Positions 25,942 to 34,333 of a DNA stretch of 64,000 bases are shown here, in pieces. The translations under genes were made by a program, and so were the position numbers. Every line of letters starts with the position of its first letter. The stretch's first letter is position 1. The notes under the pieces are model-generated. The model was not told the DNA's origin and made no database searches. It worked only from the letters and a program-made list of their open reading frames with translations. This DNA comes from Chryseobacterium viscerum (GTDB lineage: Bacteria; Bacteroidota; Bacteroidia; Flavobacteriales; Weeksellaceae). The stretch covers positions 1 to 64,000 of the forward strand of contig NZ_PPEG02000005.1 of NCBI RefSeq assembly GCF_002899945.2. The letters run 5' to 3'.

Positions 25942-26820
25942 TTATTTATTAAAATATTGCCAAACCTCCTTTGAAATATCAGAGATCATTCTGCAGTTGA
26001 CTGCATCCGTTTCCATTGAGTTACTGACAAATACAGCTAATGCATAATGTTTGCCATTAGGTAAAGTAACGATTCCTATTTCGTTTTCTGCCCCTGTTAA
26101 GCCTGCTTTATTTTTCCCGGAAGCTCCCGTTTTTCTCGCCACAGGAGTATTTTTGGGCAGTTGCTCCACCATTTTGTTTAATCCCGTTGACGTAGACCAC
26201 ATTACTTTCATCAGATACTCTGTAGATTTCTTAGATAATAATTTTCCGTCATAGAATTTTTTAAGGACATCAGCTGCTGATTTTGTAGTGCTGTAGTTTT
26301 CATACTGAACATTCCAGTCTTTGTGCATCGCTTCTTCATTATATTTGATCTGAAAACCTTTTACTCCTTTAGAATCCATGAATTTCTGAACAGTCTGAGT
26401 TCCACCTAATAGTTTGAGAAGAATATCACATCCATTGTTATCGCTTTTCGCAACAGTGTATTCAATCACTTCACTTAACGGAATCCCAGCAATTCCTTCA
26501 GGATACTTATCACGAAGCGGCGACCATGTATTCTCCAGTAAATTCGATTTGTTCAATACAATTTTCTGATCCAGAGAAAGTTTTCCCTGATCTACAGCAT
26601 TCAAAACTGCAGCGGCAATGTGAAATTTAAATACACTTTGCATAGGCAGCTTTTTGTCTGCATTTTTATCATACTTAAAACCATTTTCAAAGCCCAGAAC
26701 AGAAACGCCTACCGTTGCTTTTTTGTTCTTAAGAATTGAGTCTATTTTTTGTTCTAATATTGAAGTCTGAGCAAATGAGAATGCAGAGATCAGAAGAAAA
26801 AGGAATGCTGTTTTTTTCAT
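25942..26820 (-). CDS. bla: Class A beta-lactamase (PER/CIA-like subclass A2)
   Basis: A 292-residue periplasmic enzyme with signal peptide (MKKTAFLFLLISAFSFAQ). All class A motifs are present: S62-V-F-K65, S126-D-N128, an omega-loop NEEAMHKDW with a Glu near 162-163, and K230-T-G232. The NEEAMHKDWNVQYENYST pattern resembles the PER/VEB/CIA/CGA group, which hydrolyses penicillins and cephalosporins by acylation of the serine. A chromosomal gene of this type is typical of Chryseobacterium. No LysR/AmpR regulator is nearby. The exact substrate range cannot be read from sequence. Confidence 0.92.
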   Translation of the reverse strand: MKKTAFLFLLISAFSFAQTSILEQKIDSILKNKKATVGVSVLGFENGFKYDKNADKKLPMQSVFKFHIAAAVLNAVDQGKLSLDQKIVLNKSNLLENTWSPLRDKYPEGIAGIPLSEVIEYTVAKSDNNGCDILLKLLGGTQTVQKFMDSKGVKGFQIKYNEEAMHKDWNVQYENYSTTKSAADVLKKFYDGKLLSKKSTEYLMKVMWSTSTGLNKMVEQLPKNTPVARKTGASGKNKAGLTGAENEIGIVTLPNGKHYALAVFVSNSMETDAVNCRMISDISKEVWQYFNK

Positions 26821-26837
26821 AGTGGTATCATTAAAAA

Positions 26838-26866
26838 AGCCCTCTTCTGAAGACCGGAAGAGAGCT
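26838..26866 (-). terminator. GH5 gene terminator
   Basis: Between the GH5 stop (26887) and the bla start (26820): arms AGCTCTCTT / AAGAGGGCT (one mismatch, minus strand), followed by T6. It separates the two transcripts. Confidence 0.65.
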
Positions 26867-26886
26867 GCAATTTAAGATAATTATTA

Positions 26887-28617
26887 CTATTTTACTTCAA
26901 AATAATTCAGATTGACACCCTCATTTTCAAAGAAAATTCTGATCTTGTTTTCCCCCTTCTGAAGACTGATATTCTTTACAGAAATTGTTTTCCAGCTGTC
27001 ATTTCCTCCGCTGGAAGCTAATGATACACTGGCTAAAACTTTTCCGGAAGCTGTTTCAATTCTTATTTTAGAATCATTAGCCGCCGAATATCTGATGTCA
27101 AACGTATAGTTTTTGGCTCCTTTCGATTGAACCGTATACTGAAGCCATTCTCCGGTTTCCGTTTTTCCTACATAATACTGATTGGTAATGGTATCGTTAC
27201 ATGTATAGATATCTACCCCGTCATTTCTCATTTGCTGTCCAAAGTTCCATTCAGACCTTTTAGCCGGATCGCTTACCCAAAGATTAATGAAATCCTTATC
27301 CAGATAAGCGGCCCCGATTCTTCCCAAATCATATTCCGAAGCAAATACTCTTCCCGGAACCTGATGATTTTTGAAGGGCTTTGTTGAAGCATCTGTTGTC
27401 TGTCTGAACATTGCATCAATCACATCTTTTTTGACTTCCGTATTGCTGAAATTATAATTATCAGCAATCTGCATTAAAGCTTTCTTTGCATATTCCTTAG
27501 AAGGCTTTTCACCGCCATTTTTCCAGTAGTCTAGTAATTTTTCATACTCAGGCGTGATTTTTACATTGGTAACTCCTGCGATATTATCAATCTTTTTCAT
27601 TGGCCAGAATGCATACCCGATATTATGCTTATCCAAAAGCTGAATCAGCTCGGTAAACCATACATTAGAATTCTCACCGGTTTCCCCCAGCCAGATTGGT
27701 ATATTATGCTTTTCTCTAAGGTCCAGTGCAAACTTCAACGTCTGGTCATCATTATAGTTCCAGTATTTATGGAAACTGAATGCCATATTATTGTCCCAGA
27801 GAGCCGGCAGCCCGTTATAATTATTTCCCCATCCATTTCCTTCAATGAAAATGATATGTTTCTTATCCACCTCTCTGATGGCTGCTGTAATATCTTTTTG
27901 AAGCTTCCACAGTGGAGCATTAGACATTTCATCAGTACCATTCGGGTTTTTACCCGTGAAATTAATATTAGGTTCGTTGATCAGGTCGTAGCCGCCAATC
28001 CATGGATTGTCTTTATATCTTTCGGCCAGTTTTTTCCATAATGCTATCGTTTTTCTCTGATTCTCTTCATTTTCCCACAACGAAGGCTTAGACTTATCAT
28101 TATCAGAGATATTAGCATCATTTCCCTGACCGCCGGGAGCCGCATGAAGGTCCAGGATCAGATAGATTTTATTATCTGTACACCATTGAAGCAGATCATC
28201 CGTCATTCTAAAACCTTCTTCCAGCCATGTATCTTTCCCTTTTACAGCCTCTTTTTCAATCGGAAGAGTATAAAGATTGTAATGCATCGGAAGTCTTATA
28301 GAATTGAATCCTGATTTTGCCAGAAAATCAATATCCTGTTTTGTGATTCCGTTTTTATGATAAGCTTTGTAGAACTCATTCATTCCATCTTCACCAATTA
28401 ATTCTGCAATTTTCTCTTTAATTTTATATTGAGGCCCTGCAAAATCAGCAGTTTTCAGCATATAACCCTCCTGAAGCATCCAACCGCCAGGGCCAAGGCC
28501 TCTCAATTGAATATTTTCACCTTTATCATTAACAATTTTCTGTCCGGAAGTCTTTAATAATTGTGATGTCCCAAATTGAGACAATAAAACTGCGGATAAT
28601 AGAATGGCTCTTTTCAT
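26887..28617 (-). CDS. Glycoside hydrolase family 5 enzyme with C-terminal carbohydrate-binding (CBM6-like) domain
   Basis: 576 residues with a signal peptide ending near 18 (GTSQ). The GH5 core spans about 20-390: NSIRLPMHYN, LILDLHAAPGGQ, YDLINEPN (acid/base Glu), FSFHKYW and IWLGETGEN (nucleophile Glu). A linker is followed by a CBM6-like beta-sandwich (about 440-576) with GEWLQYTV and FDIRYSAANDSKIRIE. It likely cleaves beta-linked glucan or mannan outside the cell; the exact glycan is unknown. Own terminator downstream. Confidence 0.88.
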   Translation of the reverse strand: MKRAILLSAVLLSQFGTSQLLKTSGQKIVNDKGENIQLRGLGPGGWMLQEGYMLKTADFAGPQYKIKEKIAELIGEDGMNEFYKAYHKNGITKQDIDFLAKSGFNSIRLPMHYNLYTLPIEKEAVKGKDTWLEEGFRMTDDLLQWCTDNKIYLILDLHAAPGGQGNDANISDNDKSKPSLWENEENQRKTIALWKKLAERYKDNPWIGGYDLINEPNINFTGKNPNGTDEMSNAPLWKLQKDITAAIREVDKKHIIFIEGNGWGNNYNGLPALWDNNMAFSFHKYWNYNDDQTLKFALDLREKHNIPIWLGETGENSNVWFTELIQLLDKHNIGYAFWPMKKIDNIAGVTNVKITPEYEKLLDYWKNGGEKPSKEYAKKALMQIADNYNFSNTEVKKDVIDAMFRQTTDASTKPFKNHQVPGRVFASEYDLGRIGAAYLDKDFINLWVSDPAKRSEWNFGQQMRNDGVDIYTCNDTITNQYYVGKTETGEWLQYTVQSKGAKNYTFDIRYSAANDSKIRIETASGKVLASVSLASSGGNDSWKTISVKNISLQKGENKIRIFFENEGVNLNYFEVK

Positions 28618-28660
28618 AGTAGTTTCAATGGTTTAAAATAGTAGGAAATATTGTTAGAAA

Positions 28661-29395
28661 TTAATCATAATGAATGGTCACATCATAATAAGAGTCTACA
28701 TTCAGACCACTTATTTTGCCGGGAATCCATTGTATATGTGAAACAAAATCTTTCAATTGTTTATTGAATTGTTTTTCAAATATATTGTTTTTTTTGTTTT
28801 GAAATTCACTTTCTACTGATAAATCTTTAATTTTTCCGTTTTTAGTGAGTGTAAACGTAGCAGAAGTATAAGAGTAATATTTTTCTCTTTTTCTAATATA
28901 TTCTTTAGGGATTGGGTGCTTTTCAAGATAATCAACTTGAATTTTTTCAAACTGATTATCCATTGTGGAATTAGGATAACGTGAAAGATCATCACAGCTT
29001 TCATAAGAAAATACTTCATCAGGATGACTTTTTATAAACTGTTGTTTTGCAGTATCACGCAAAGAGTCCATCAGTTTCTTGCCGAAGTTTTTTAGAATAA
29101 GCCTGTTCATCTCAATTTCCCTGCAGTTTTCATACTGATCATTAGGAAATCTTACACAGGATATTGGAATTTGCTTGGTTTTTATGTGATTCTGGTTCAG
29201 AAGTATGATAAATTCATCTTCTCCCAGATAATCAGAGCCTAAACCTGAGAAAATGGTCCAGGTATAATTTTTATAATTGAAATCATTTTGAGCCTGCTTT
29301 TTTTGATCATCACAATCTATCTCGTAACCACTTTTCTTCTGATTACAAGATAGCATTGTAATTGCTGCTAGAAATAGAGCAGACTTTATGTTCAT
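28661..29395 (-). CDS. Lipoprotein with TonB-C-like domain
   Basis: 244 residues. The N-terminus MNIKSALFLAAITMLSCNQ carries a lipobox (MLSC). The last 90 residues (YTSATFTLTKNGKIKDLSVES ... FNKQLKDFVSHIQWIPGKISGLNVDSYYDVTIHYD) have the W-x-P-G-x(3)-G-x-x-V pattern of TonB C-terminal or energy-transducer-like domains. It starts one base after the stop of the oxidoreductase gene upstream (29397-30359), so they form an operon. Function uncertain. Confidence 0.65.
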   Translation of the reverse strand: MNIKSALFLAAITMLSCNQKKSGYEIDCDDQKKQAQNDFNYKNYTWTIFSGLGSDYLGEDEFIILLNQNHIKTKQIPISCVRFPNDQYENCREIEMNRLILKNFGKKLMDSLRDTAKQQFIKSHPDEVFSYESCDDLSRYPNSTMDNQFEKIQVDYLEKHPIPKEYIRKREKYYSYTSATFTLTKNGKIKDLSVESEFQNKKNNIFEKQFNKQLKDFVSHIQWIPGKISGLNVDSYYDVTIHYD

Positions 29396-29396
29396 G

Positions 29397-30359
29397 TTAG
29401 CTGATAAGCTTCATAATTTGCAGAGCAATTTTTAGTGCTTCAGTTCCGTCTTCAAGAGATACTTCTACATTTTTGTCACCTGTAATGGCATCCGCAAAAG
29501 AATTTAATTCATCAAGAATAGCATTGTTAGGCTGAATATTCGGATATTCAAACAAGATCTGATTCTTCTCTCCATCAGCATTCTCAATGATCATATCAAA
29601 TGGAGTAGGGCTTTCAGGAGCATCCTTCATTCGGATAACTTCAGCTTTTTTCTCAAGGAAATCTACAGAAATATAGGCATCCTTCTGGAAGAACCTGCTT
29701 TTTCTCATGGCTTTCATAGAAATTCTGGAAGTAGTAAGGTTGGCTACGCATCCGTTTTCAAACTCTATTCTTGCATTGGCAATATCCGGAGTCTTGCTTA
29801 CCACACAAACACCGCTTGCATGGATGTTTTTAACCTTGGATTTCGCCATACTCAACAGAATATCCAGATCGTGAATCATAAGGTCCAATACTACAGAAAC
29901 ATCTGTACCACGAGGATTAAACTCAGCCAGCCTATGGATTTCAATGAACATCGGATTGCTGATGTATTCCTTAGTCGCAATGAAAGCCGGATTGTACCTC
30001 TCAACATGTCCTACCTGTGCCTTAATACCATTTTCCTGGCACAAACGAAGAATTTCTTCTGCCTGCTCAAGAGTCTGGGTAACCGGTTTTTCAATAAAGA
30101 AGTGAAGACGTTTTTCAATCGCTTTTAAAGCGTAATCATAATGATAAATCGTTGGAGTGACAATGTCAAGCATGTCGATCTGGTCCAATAATTCATCAAA
30201 ATTTTCAAAATATTTATATCCGAATTCGGCTTCTAATTTCTTTCCGTTTTCAACATCTTTATCGTGGAAACCTACAAATTCATATCTATCTGATTGATTA
30301 AGAAGTTTTAAATGTATTTTTCCCAAGTGTCCGGCACCTACCAAACCTGCTTTTAACAT
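29397..30359 (-). CDS. Gfo/Idh/MocA-family oxidoreductase
   Basis: 320 residues. The start GLVGAGHLGKIHLKLLNQSD is the Rossmann NAD(P) loop, followed by the EKPVTQTLEQAEEILRLC helix containing the family EKP motif (about 92-94), and HDLDILLSMA. The enzymes oxidise or reduce sugar carbonyls with NAD(P). Which sugar is unknown; in envelope-rich Bacteroidota, members often serve nucleotide-sugar or surface-polysaccharide work. Operon with the lipoprotein gene downstream. Confidence 0.88.
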   Translation of the reverse strand: MLKAGLVGAGHLGKIHLKLLNQSDRYEFVGFHDKDVENGKKLEAEFGYKYFENFDELLDQIDMLDIVTPTIYHYDYALKAIEKRLHFFIEKPVTQTLEQAEEILRLCQENGIKAQVGHVERYNPAFIATKEYISNPMFIEIHRLAEFNPRGTDVSVVLDLMIHDLDILLSMAKSKVKNIHASGVCVVSKTPDIANARIEFENGCVANLTTSRISMKAMRKSRFFQKDAYISVDFLEKKAEVIRMKDAPESPTPFDMIIENADGEKNQILFEYPNIQPNNAILDELNSFADAITGDKNVEVSLEDGTEALKIALQIMKLIS

Positions 30360-30493
30360 AGCTGTATTAAATTTTTGTAAATATAGTGAATGTACATTTA
30401 TAAAATATATGACTTTTCACTTGAAGATATTTAAGTTTGAACACATTCAGGCATTAAAGAAATTACAGTAAATTCACGGTTTAAAAAATAACG

Positions 30494-31141
30494 ATGAAAA
30501 GACTCATTTCGATTGTACTCTTCTTTGGATTATGTACTGCAGGATGTATAGGAGATAGTCCATATGATCCGCAGGCTAAATGTGGAACTCCAACAAATCT
30601 GATATTTGAAAAAGGGAATAACAGGCTTTCCTGGAGTATTATTAGCCAGGGTGAAGGATATTATGAAGTGCAGTATGGGGAACCTGGTTTTTCTTTAGGA
30701 AAGGGAACCACCATTGTCACCTATAAGAATTCCTATAATCTCCCTCTATATAAAGATAATAAATATGACCTTTACGTGAGAAAAAATTGCGGAATAGACA
30801 ATGGGCGGAGCAACTGGGCGGGACCTGTTACCGTTTTGGCCGGTAATACAACAACTTGTGTAAAACCGGGGTATGCAACGTATTCAAAAACAACTTCTTC
30901 TGCAACTTCTTCTATTTTTGATGCTGCAGTATCCTGGGAAAATGATGGGGTTTCTGCATATGAAACCGTTTTGACAATAAGTTCTGCTCCTCCTGCAAGT
31001 GGAGATTTGGTGATTGCAGGTCAAAAAGCCATTTATGTAGGGTTAAGTAAAACAGTGAATTATAACTTTTTTGTGAGAAAAAGATGTGCTGATAATACCT
31101 TCAGCGATTTTTACGGACCTTATCCGATAAGATGGAATTAA
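30494..31141 (+). CDS. Lipoprotein with two fibronectin-like repeats
   Basis: 215 residues with lipoprotein signal (MKRLISIVLFFGLCTAGCIG, lipobox TAGC). Two tandem beta modules of about 90 residues follow: CGTPTNLIFEKGNNRLSWSI ... YDLYVRKNCG (about 32-100) and CVKPGYATYSKTTSS ... YNFFVRKRCA (about 120-205). Each begins with Cys and closes with LYVRKNC or FFVRKRC, pointing to one disulfide per module; both end with a W/F-x-GP motif. Fibronectin type III-like adhesive modules are likely. Divergent from the Gfo/Idh/MocA gene. A terminator follows. Confidence 0.65.
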   Translation: MKRLISIVLFFGLCTAGCIGDSPYDPQAKCGTPTNLIFEKGNNRLSWSIISQGEGYYEVQYGEPGFSLGKGTTIVTYKNSYNLPLYKDNKYDLYVRKNCGIDNGRSNWAGPVTVLAGNTTTCVKPGYATYSKTTSSATSSIFDAAVSWENDGVSAYETVLTISSAPPASGDLVIAGQKAIYVGLSKTVNYNFFVRKRCADNTFSDFYGPYPIRWN

Positions 31142-31152
31142 GAAATAAAAAC

Positions 31153-31180
31153 AAAGCAGTCGTTTTTTGATTGCTTTATT
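31153..31180 (+). terminator. Terminator of the fibronectin-like lipoprotein gene
   Basis: AAAGCAGTC / GATTGCTTT with one G-U pair, 7-nt loop, followed by ATTTTTTG. Confidence 0.6.
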
Positions 31181-31231
31181 TTTTGTGGATAATTCTTTGC
31201 TCCAATTTCTGAAATCTAATTTCTAATTTCT

Positions 31232-31239
31232 TACTTTTG
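31232..31239 (+). promoter_or_regulatory. pcm -7 box, 4 nt from the start codon
   Basis: TACTTTTG fits TAnnTTTG and ends only 4 nt before ATG 31244, so transcription should begin at or next to the start codon. Confidence 0.5.
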
Positions 31240-31243
31240 TCAA

Positions 31244-31894
31244 ATGCAGGATTCGTTTGTACATAAAGGAAAAAGAAAGATTTTAGTTGAATATCTTCGA
31301 CACAGAATTGGAATTTCGGATGAAAATGTACTTCGGGCGATGAGTGAAGTTCCGAGACACCTTTTTATCGAAAGTATTTTTGAAGATTTTGCCTATGAAG
31401 ACCGGGCTTTCCCGATTCTGGCACACCAGACTATTTCCCACCCCTCCACGGTGGCAGAACAATCTGAGCTGCTAAAGGTAAAGGCAGGTGAAAAAGTTTT
31501 GGAAATCGGAACAGGGTGCGGATACCAGACCGCAGTTTTATTGGCAATGAAAGCCCATGTATATACCGTGGAAAGGCAGAAAGATCTGTTTGATTTTTCA
31601 AAAAAGAAACTCAGAGAGATGCATCTCTATCCAAAATTCCAAAGCTTTGGGGATGGTTTTGCCGGATTGCCTACTTTTGCACCTTTTGATAGAATTATCG
31701 TTACCTGCGGAGCTTCCACACTCCCTACAGAACTGTTGAAACAATTGAACATTGGAGGAATTATGGTGATTCCATTAGGACCAACGGATGAGCAGGTTTT
31801 ATTCAGGTTTACGAAAGTAGGTCCTACAGAATTTGAAAAAGAAGAATTCGGAGCGTATAAATTTGTTCCGATGTTGGGAAATACCAATCAATAA
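31244..31894 (+). CDS. pcm: Protein-L-isoaspartate O-methyltransferase
   Basis: 216 residues. The SAM-binding motif VLEIGTGCGYQTAVL (about 84) and the PIMT signature pieces RHLFIESIFEDFAYEDRAFPI and QTISHPSTVAEQSELL are clear. It methylates isoaspartyl residues in aged proteins as the first repair step. The start MQDSFVHKGKRKILVEYL aligns with the family N-terminus, so the very short spacing to the promoter box is real and the message may be leaderless. Confidence 0.92.
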   Translation: MQDSFVHKGKRKILVEYLRHRIGISDENVLRAMSEVPRHLFIESIFEDFAYEDRAFPILAHQTISHPSTVAEQSELLKVKAGEKVLEIGTGCGYQTAVLLAMKAHVYTVERQKDLFDFSKKKLREMHLYPKFQSFGDGFAGLPTFAPFDRIIVTCGASTLPTELLKQLNIGGIMVIPLGPTDEQVLFRFTKVGPTEFEKEEFGAYKFVPMLGNTNQ

Positions 31895-31958
31895 TTTTAT
31901 CAATAGAACGGAACTGGTCTCAAACACCAATTCTTAGTAAACTTATCTTATTAATAGG

Positions 31959-32009
31959 AACGGACTTTAGTCCGTTTTTCAACAATAAAAATTCATCTGG
32001 CTTTAGCCA
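31959..32009. repeat. Paired short palindromes, copy R2 (AACGGACTTTAGTCCGTT + TGGCTTTAGCCA)
   Basis: The first stem keeps its pairing despite base changes against R1 (GGACTTTAGTCC versus GGGCTAAAGCCC). This repeat lies in the 319-bp gap 31895-32213, which otherwise holds only a hairpin at 32159-32183. Confidence 0.65.
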
Positions 32010-32158
32010 AAATTTAAAATTTTTTAACTCCATTTCGGAATGAAAATTGATGGAATTAAACCCCCTCGATCTTGAAATTCCTCATCAGAAAAAAATAATA
32101 TAGATGCTGAACAAACATTCAGATGAAAAGAAATAAATTTTTAATATTAAAGTTCAAT

Positions 32159-32188
32159 AACCTTACTTTTTGCGAGTGAGGTTTTTTA
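32159..32188 (+). terminator. Terminator-like hairpin just before the dehydrogenase gene
   Basis: AACCTTAC / GTGAGGTT with one G-U pair and a 9-nt loop, then T6. It lies 30 nt before ATG 32214, where a terminator of upstream transcription or an attenuator could sit. No upstream gene obviously ends here. Confidence 0.4.
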
Positions 32189-32213
32189 TTTATAATCATC
32201 AAATAACAGTATA

Positions 32214-33200
32214 ATGAAAGTTTTTATCAATAAAAGAATTCCCGAAACAGGAATTAAAATGCTGGAAGAAGCAGGTCTGGAAATTATATTACCGGAAAAT
32301 GAAAACCTTTCTTACGAAGAATGGCTGGGCTATTGTAAAAATACAGATACCATCCTAAACGTAGGCGGTGACTTTAAATATGATAAGAAATTTTTTGATG
32401 CCTGCCCAAATGTCAAAGCCATTGCTTTATACTCTGTTGGATTTGATCATGTGGAAATAAAAGAAGCCACACAAAGGCATATTCCGATTGGGAATACCCC
32501 TGATGTTTTGAGCAGAGCCACTTCTGATGTAGCCTTTTTACTGATGCAGTCTGTGGCAAGAAGAGCCAGTTATAATTTCCAGAAAGTAAAAGACGGAAAC
32601 TGGAATGCATTTGATCCTTTGCATGCTTTGGGACAGGAACTGTACGGGAAAACGCTGGGAATTTTCGGATTGGGACGCATTGGCTATGAAATGGCAGAAA
32701 AATCAAAGAAAGCTTTTGGGATGAATATCATTTATCATAACCGAAATCATAATGAAGAAGCAGAACGAGAGCTGGGAGCGGCTTATGTTTCTTTCGAAGA
32801 GCTGATCAAAAACTCAGATGTATTGAGTGTTCATGCCAACTTTACCCCTGAGCATAAAGAAGTATTCAATTATTCCTTATTTGAACAGATGAAACCGGAC
32901 TCTATTTTTATTAACACGGCCAGAGGAGGTTTTCACAATCAGAAAGATCTGTATCAGGCGTTGGTAGATAAGAAAATATGGGGAGCAGGCCTGGATGTTA
33001 CCAACCCGGAACCGATGTCATCGGATGATCCTATTCTTGGGCTTTCAAGTGTTTGCATTCTTCCGCACATTGGATCTGCTACTGTTGAAGCCCGTAACGG
33101 GATGGCAAGACTGGCTGCAGGAAATATTATTGCTTTTTCAAAAAATGAAAAAATGCCTTATTGTGCAAATCCGGACGTTTATTCTGATCATTCATCATAA
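32214..33200 (+). CDS. D-2-hydroxyacid dehydrogenase (glyoxylate/hydroxypyruvate reductase type)
   Basis: 328 residues with the family order: catalytic-domain start MKVFINKRIPETGIKMLEE, NAD-binding GLGRIGYEMAEK (about 152), FINTARGGFHNQ (catalytic Arg near 232), GAGLDVTNPEP (Glu) and ILPHIGSAT (His near 283). The Arg-Glu-His triad reduces 2-oxoacids with NAD(P)H. The closest-looking members reduce glyoxylate or hydroxypyruvate; the substrate is inferred. Cytosolic. Confidence 0.88.
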   Translation: MKVFINKRIPETGIKMLEEAGLEIILPENENLSYEEWLGYCKNTDTILNVGGDFKYDKKFFDACPNVKAIALYSVGFDHVEIKEATQRHIPIGNTPDVLSRATSDVAFLLMQSVARRASYNFQKVKDGNWNAFDPLHALGQELYGKTLGIFGLGRIGYEMAEKSKKAFGMNIIYHNRNHNEEAERELGAAYVSFEELIKNSDVLSVHANFTPEHKEVFNYSLFEQMKPDSIFINTARGGFHNQKDLYQALVDKKIWGAGLDVTNPEPMSSDDPILGLSSVCILPHIGSATVEARNGMARLAAGNIIAFSKNEKMPYCANPDVYSDHSS

Positions 33201-33208
33201 CTTGGAAT

Positions 33209-33216
33209 TATTTTTG
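33209..33216 (+). promoter_or_regulatory. -7 box of the small acidic gene at 33250
   Basis: TATTTTTG fits TAnnTTTG, 33 nt before ATG 33250, directly after the dehydrogenase stop. Confidence 0.45.
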
Positions 33217-33249
33217 TTCTGACTATATAAACCTAAAACCTTACATATC

Positions 33250-33543
33250 ATGGCACCAGAGAAAAATATTAATGAACAAAACAAGAGGTTAGAACAAATG
33301 GATTATAATCCTAATGAAGATATATTTAAGAAAGAAAAGCACATTTCGCTTGATGGAGATGGTAATCCTATTTTAGAAGAAGATTTTGACGAGGATAAAA
33401 TTGATAAAGGTTTAGATATCCCCGGCACAGAAGATGATGATGAAATGGAAGAAATAGGAGAAGAAGATGAAGAAAACAATTACTGGAGTCTCAGCGATAA
33501 TGAAGACGACCATGAAGAAGAAAACGATGATGTTTTAACCTAA
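33250..33543 (+). CDS. Small acidic protein of unknown function
   Basis: 97 residues, very rich in Asp and Glu (for example ILEEDFDEDKIDKGLD and EDDDEMEEIGEEDEENNY) with no signal or membrane segment. Own promoter box and terminator. Composition resembles flexible acidic cytosolic proteins common in Flavobacteria. Function unknown. Confidence 0.7.
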   Translation: MAPEKNINEQNKRLEQMDYNPNEDIFKKEKHISLDGDGNPILEEDFDEDKIDKGLDIPGTEDDDEMEEIGEEDEENNYWSLSDNEDDHEEENDDVLT

Positions 33544-33565
33544 ATTTTTACGAAAAATAAACCAG

Positions 33566-33593
33566 CCTTATTGATTTTCAGTAAGGTTTTTTT
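33566..33593 (+). terminator. Terminator of the gene at 33250
   Basis: CCTTATTG / CAGTAAGG with one G-U pair, 5-nt loop, T-rich tail. Confidence 0.6.
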
Positions 33594-33624
33594 ATGTTGA
33601 ATAAGGACTTCTTTTGGTAGGGGC

Positions 33625-34166
33625 AATTCCCCTCCCTCGGAGGGGTGGATTCAAAAATTTACAGAATTTTTGAAGACGGGGTGGTTCCATAGTGCAGCAC
33701 AATAAAATCCTCTAACTTCTTCATCACAACACTTAGATTATTCCTCACATTATAATCTGTAATTCTGAAAATAAGCAGTCCTAATGACTCAAGATATTCC
33801 TCCCTTATTCCATCATAAACCTGCTTTTCATCATGACTTGAACCATCTATCTCAATAATAAGTCCTAAAGTTTTCACATAGAAATCAACGATATAATTTC
33901 CAATAATTCTTTGTCTGTCAAAATCAATTTTATGGAATTTTTTTGCACGGACTTTCTTCCAAAAGATTACTTCACCCAGAATTCGGGCTTTGCGTTTTTC
34001 TATTAATAATACCTTTAAATGAGGATTATATGGTAAATTTTCAACGAAATTCCTACGGATCGGAATTCCGTTGATGGTGGTGAGGATTTCTTTCATTGTT
34101 GTGTTTTAACCACCCCGTCTTCCAAAGTTTACACTTTGAAATCCACCCCTCCGGAGGAGGGGAATT
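33625..34166 (-). mobile_element. 542-bp unit: DUF559 endonuclease gene framed by inverted compound hairpins
   Basis: Left end 33625-33686 and right end 34108-34166 are inverted copies of one another. Each has a hairpin CCCCTCC-GGAGGGG, a TGGATTT/TCAAA hairpin, then GACGGGGTGGTT. The only gene between them starts 12 nt inside the right end and finishes inside the left end, so the last residues of the protein (about GTTPSSKIL) are coded by the repeat. Solitary ends of the same kind occur at 55102-55156 and 61613-61668. Such a layout is what a selfish unit with a mobile endonuclease would look like; movement is not shown. Confidence 0.65.
33659..34096 (-). CDS. DUF559-family (PD-(D/E)XK, Vsr-like) endonuclease
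   Basis: 145 residues. The nuclease core reads VDFYVKTLGLIIEIDGSSHDEK (about 77-98): hydrophobic strand, IEIDG as the D/E-x-D part and a following His/Lys, then a helix and a strand LGLLIFRITDYNVRNNL. DUF559 proteins are related to very-short-patch repair nucleases. The start MKEILTTINGIPIRRNFV follows the right hairpin closely. A minus-strand -7 box TATATTTG (34181-34188) lies beyond the hairpin, so the transcript would run through it. Function is inferred from fold only. Confidence 0.8.
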   Translation of the reverse strand: MKEILTTINGIPIRRNFVENLPYNPHLKVLLIEKRKARILGEVIFWKKVRAKKFHKIDFDRQRIIGNYIVDFYVKTLGLIIEIDGSSHDEKQVYDGIREEYLESLGLLIFRITDYNVRNNLSVVMKKLEDFIVLHYGTTPSSKIL

Positions 34167-34180
34167 GAGGTACATCTTTT

Positions 34181-34188
34181 CAAATATA
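34181..34188 (-). promoter_or_regulatory. -7 box reading into the DUF559 unit
   Basis: TATATTTG on the minus strand, 85 nt before the gene and just outside the right hairpin end. Confidence 0.4.
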
Positions 34189-34210
34189 GTATTTAGTATC
34201 AAATCTTCAT

Positions 34211-34218
34211 TATTTTTG
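34211..34218 (+). promoter_or_regulatory. hutU -7 box
   Basis: TATTTTTG fits TAnnTTTG; the leader to ATG 34334 would be about 110 nt. Confidence 0.4.
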
Positions 34219-34333
34219 TAAAAAAGCAAATGTATTCCCTTCGCTATTTAGCTTTTCCCCTTGCCTATATTTTCTAATTTGAATATCTTTAAAACTTCAA
34301 ACATTGTTTCAACATAGACCTTTAAATAGCAAT

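Noticed and set aside
32104..32136. Ten-codon open frame MLNKHSDEKK before the hydroxyacid dehydrogenase, considered as a leader peptide
   Set aside because: No start signal, no codon bias towards a regulating amino acid, and the nearby hairpin is adequately explained as a terminator.
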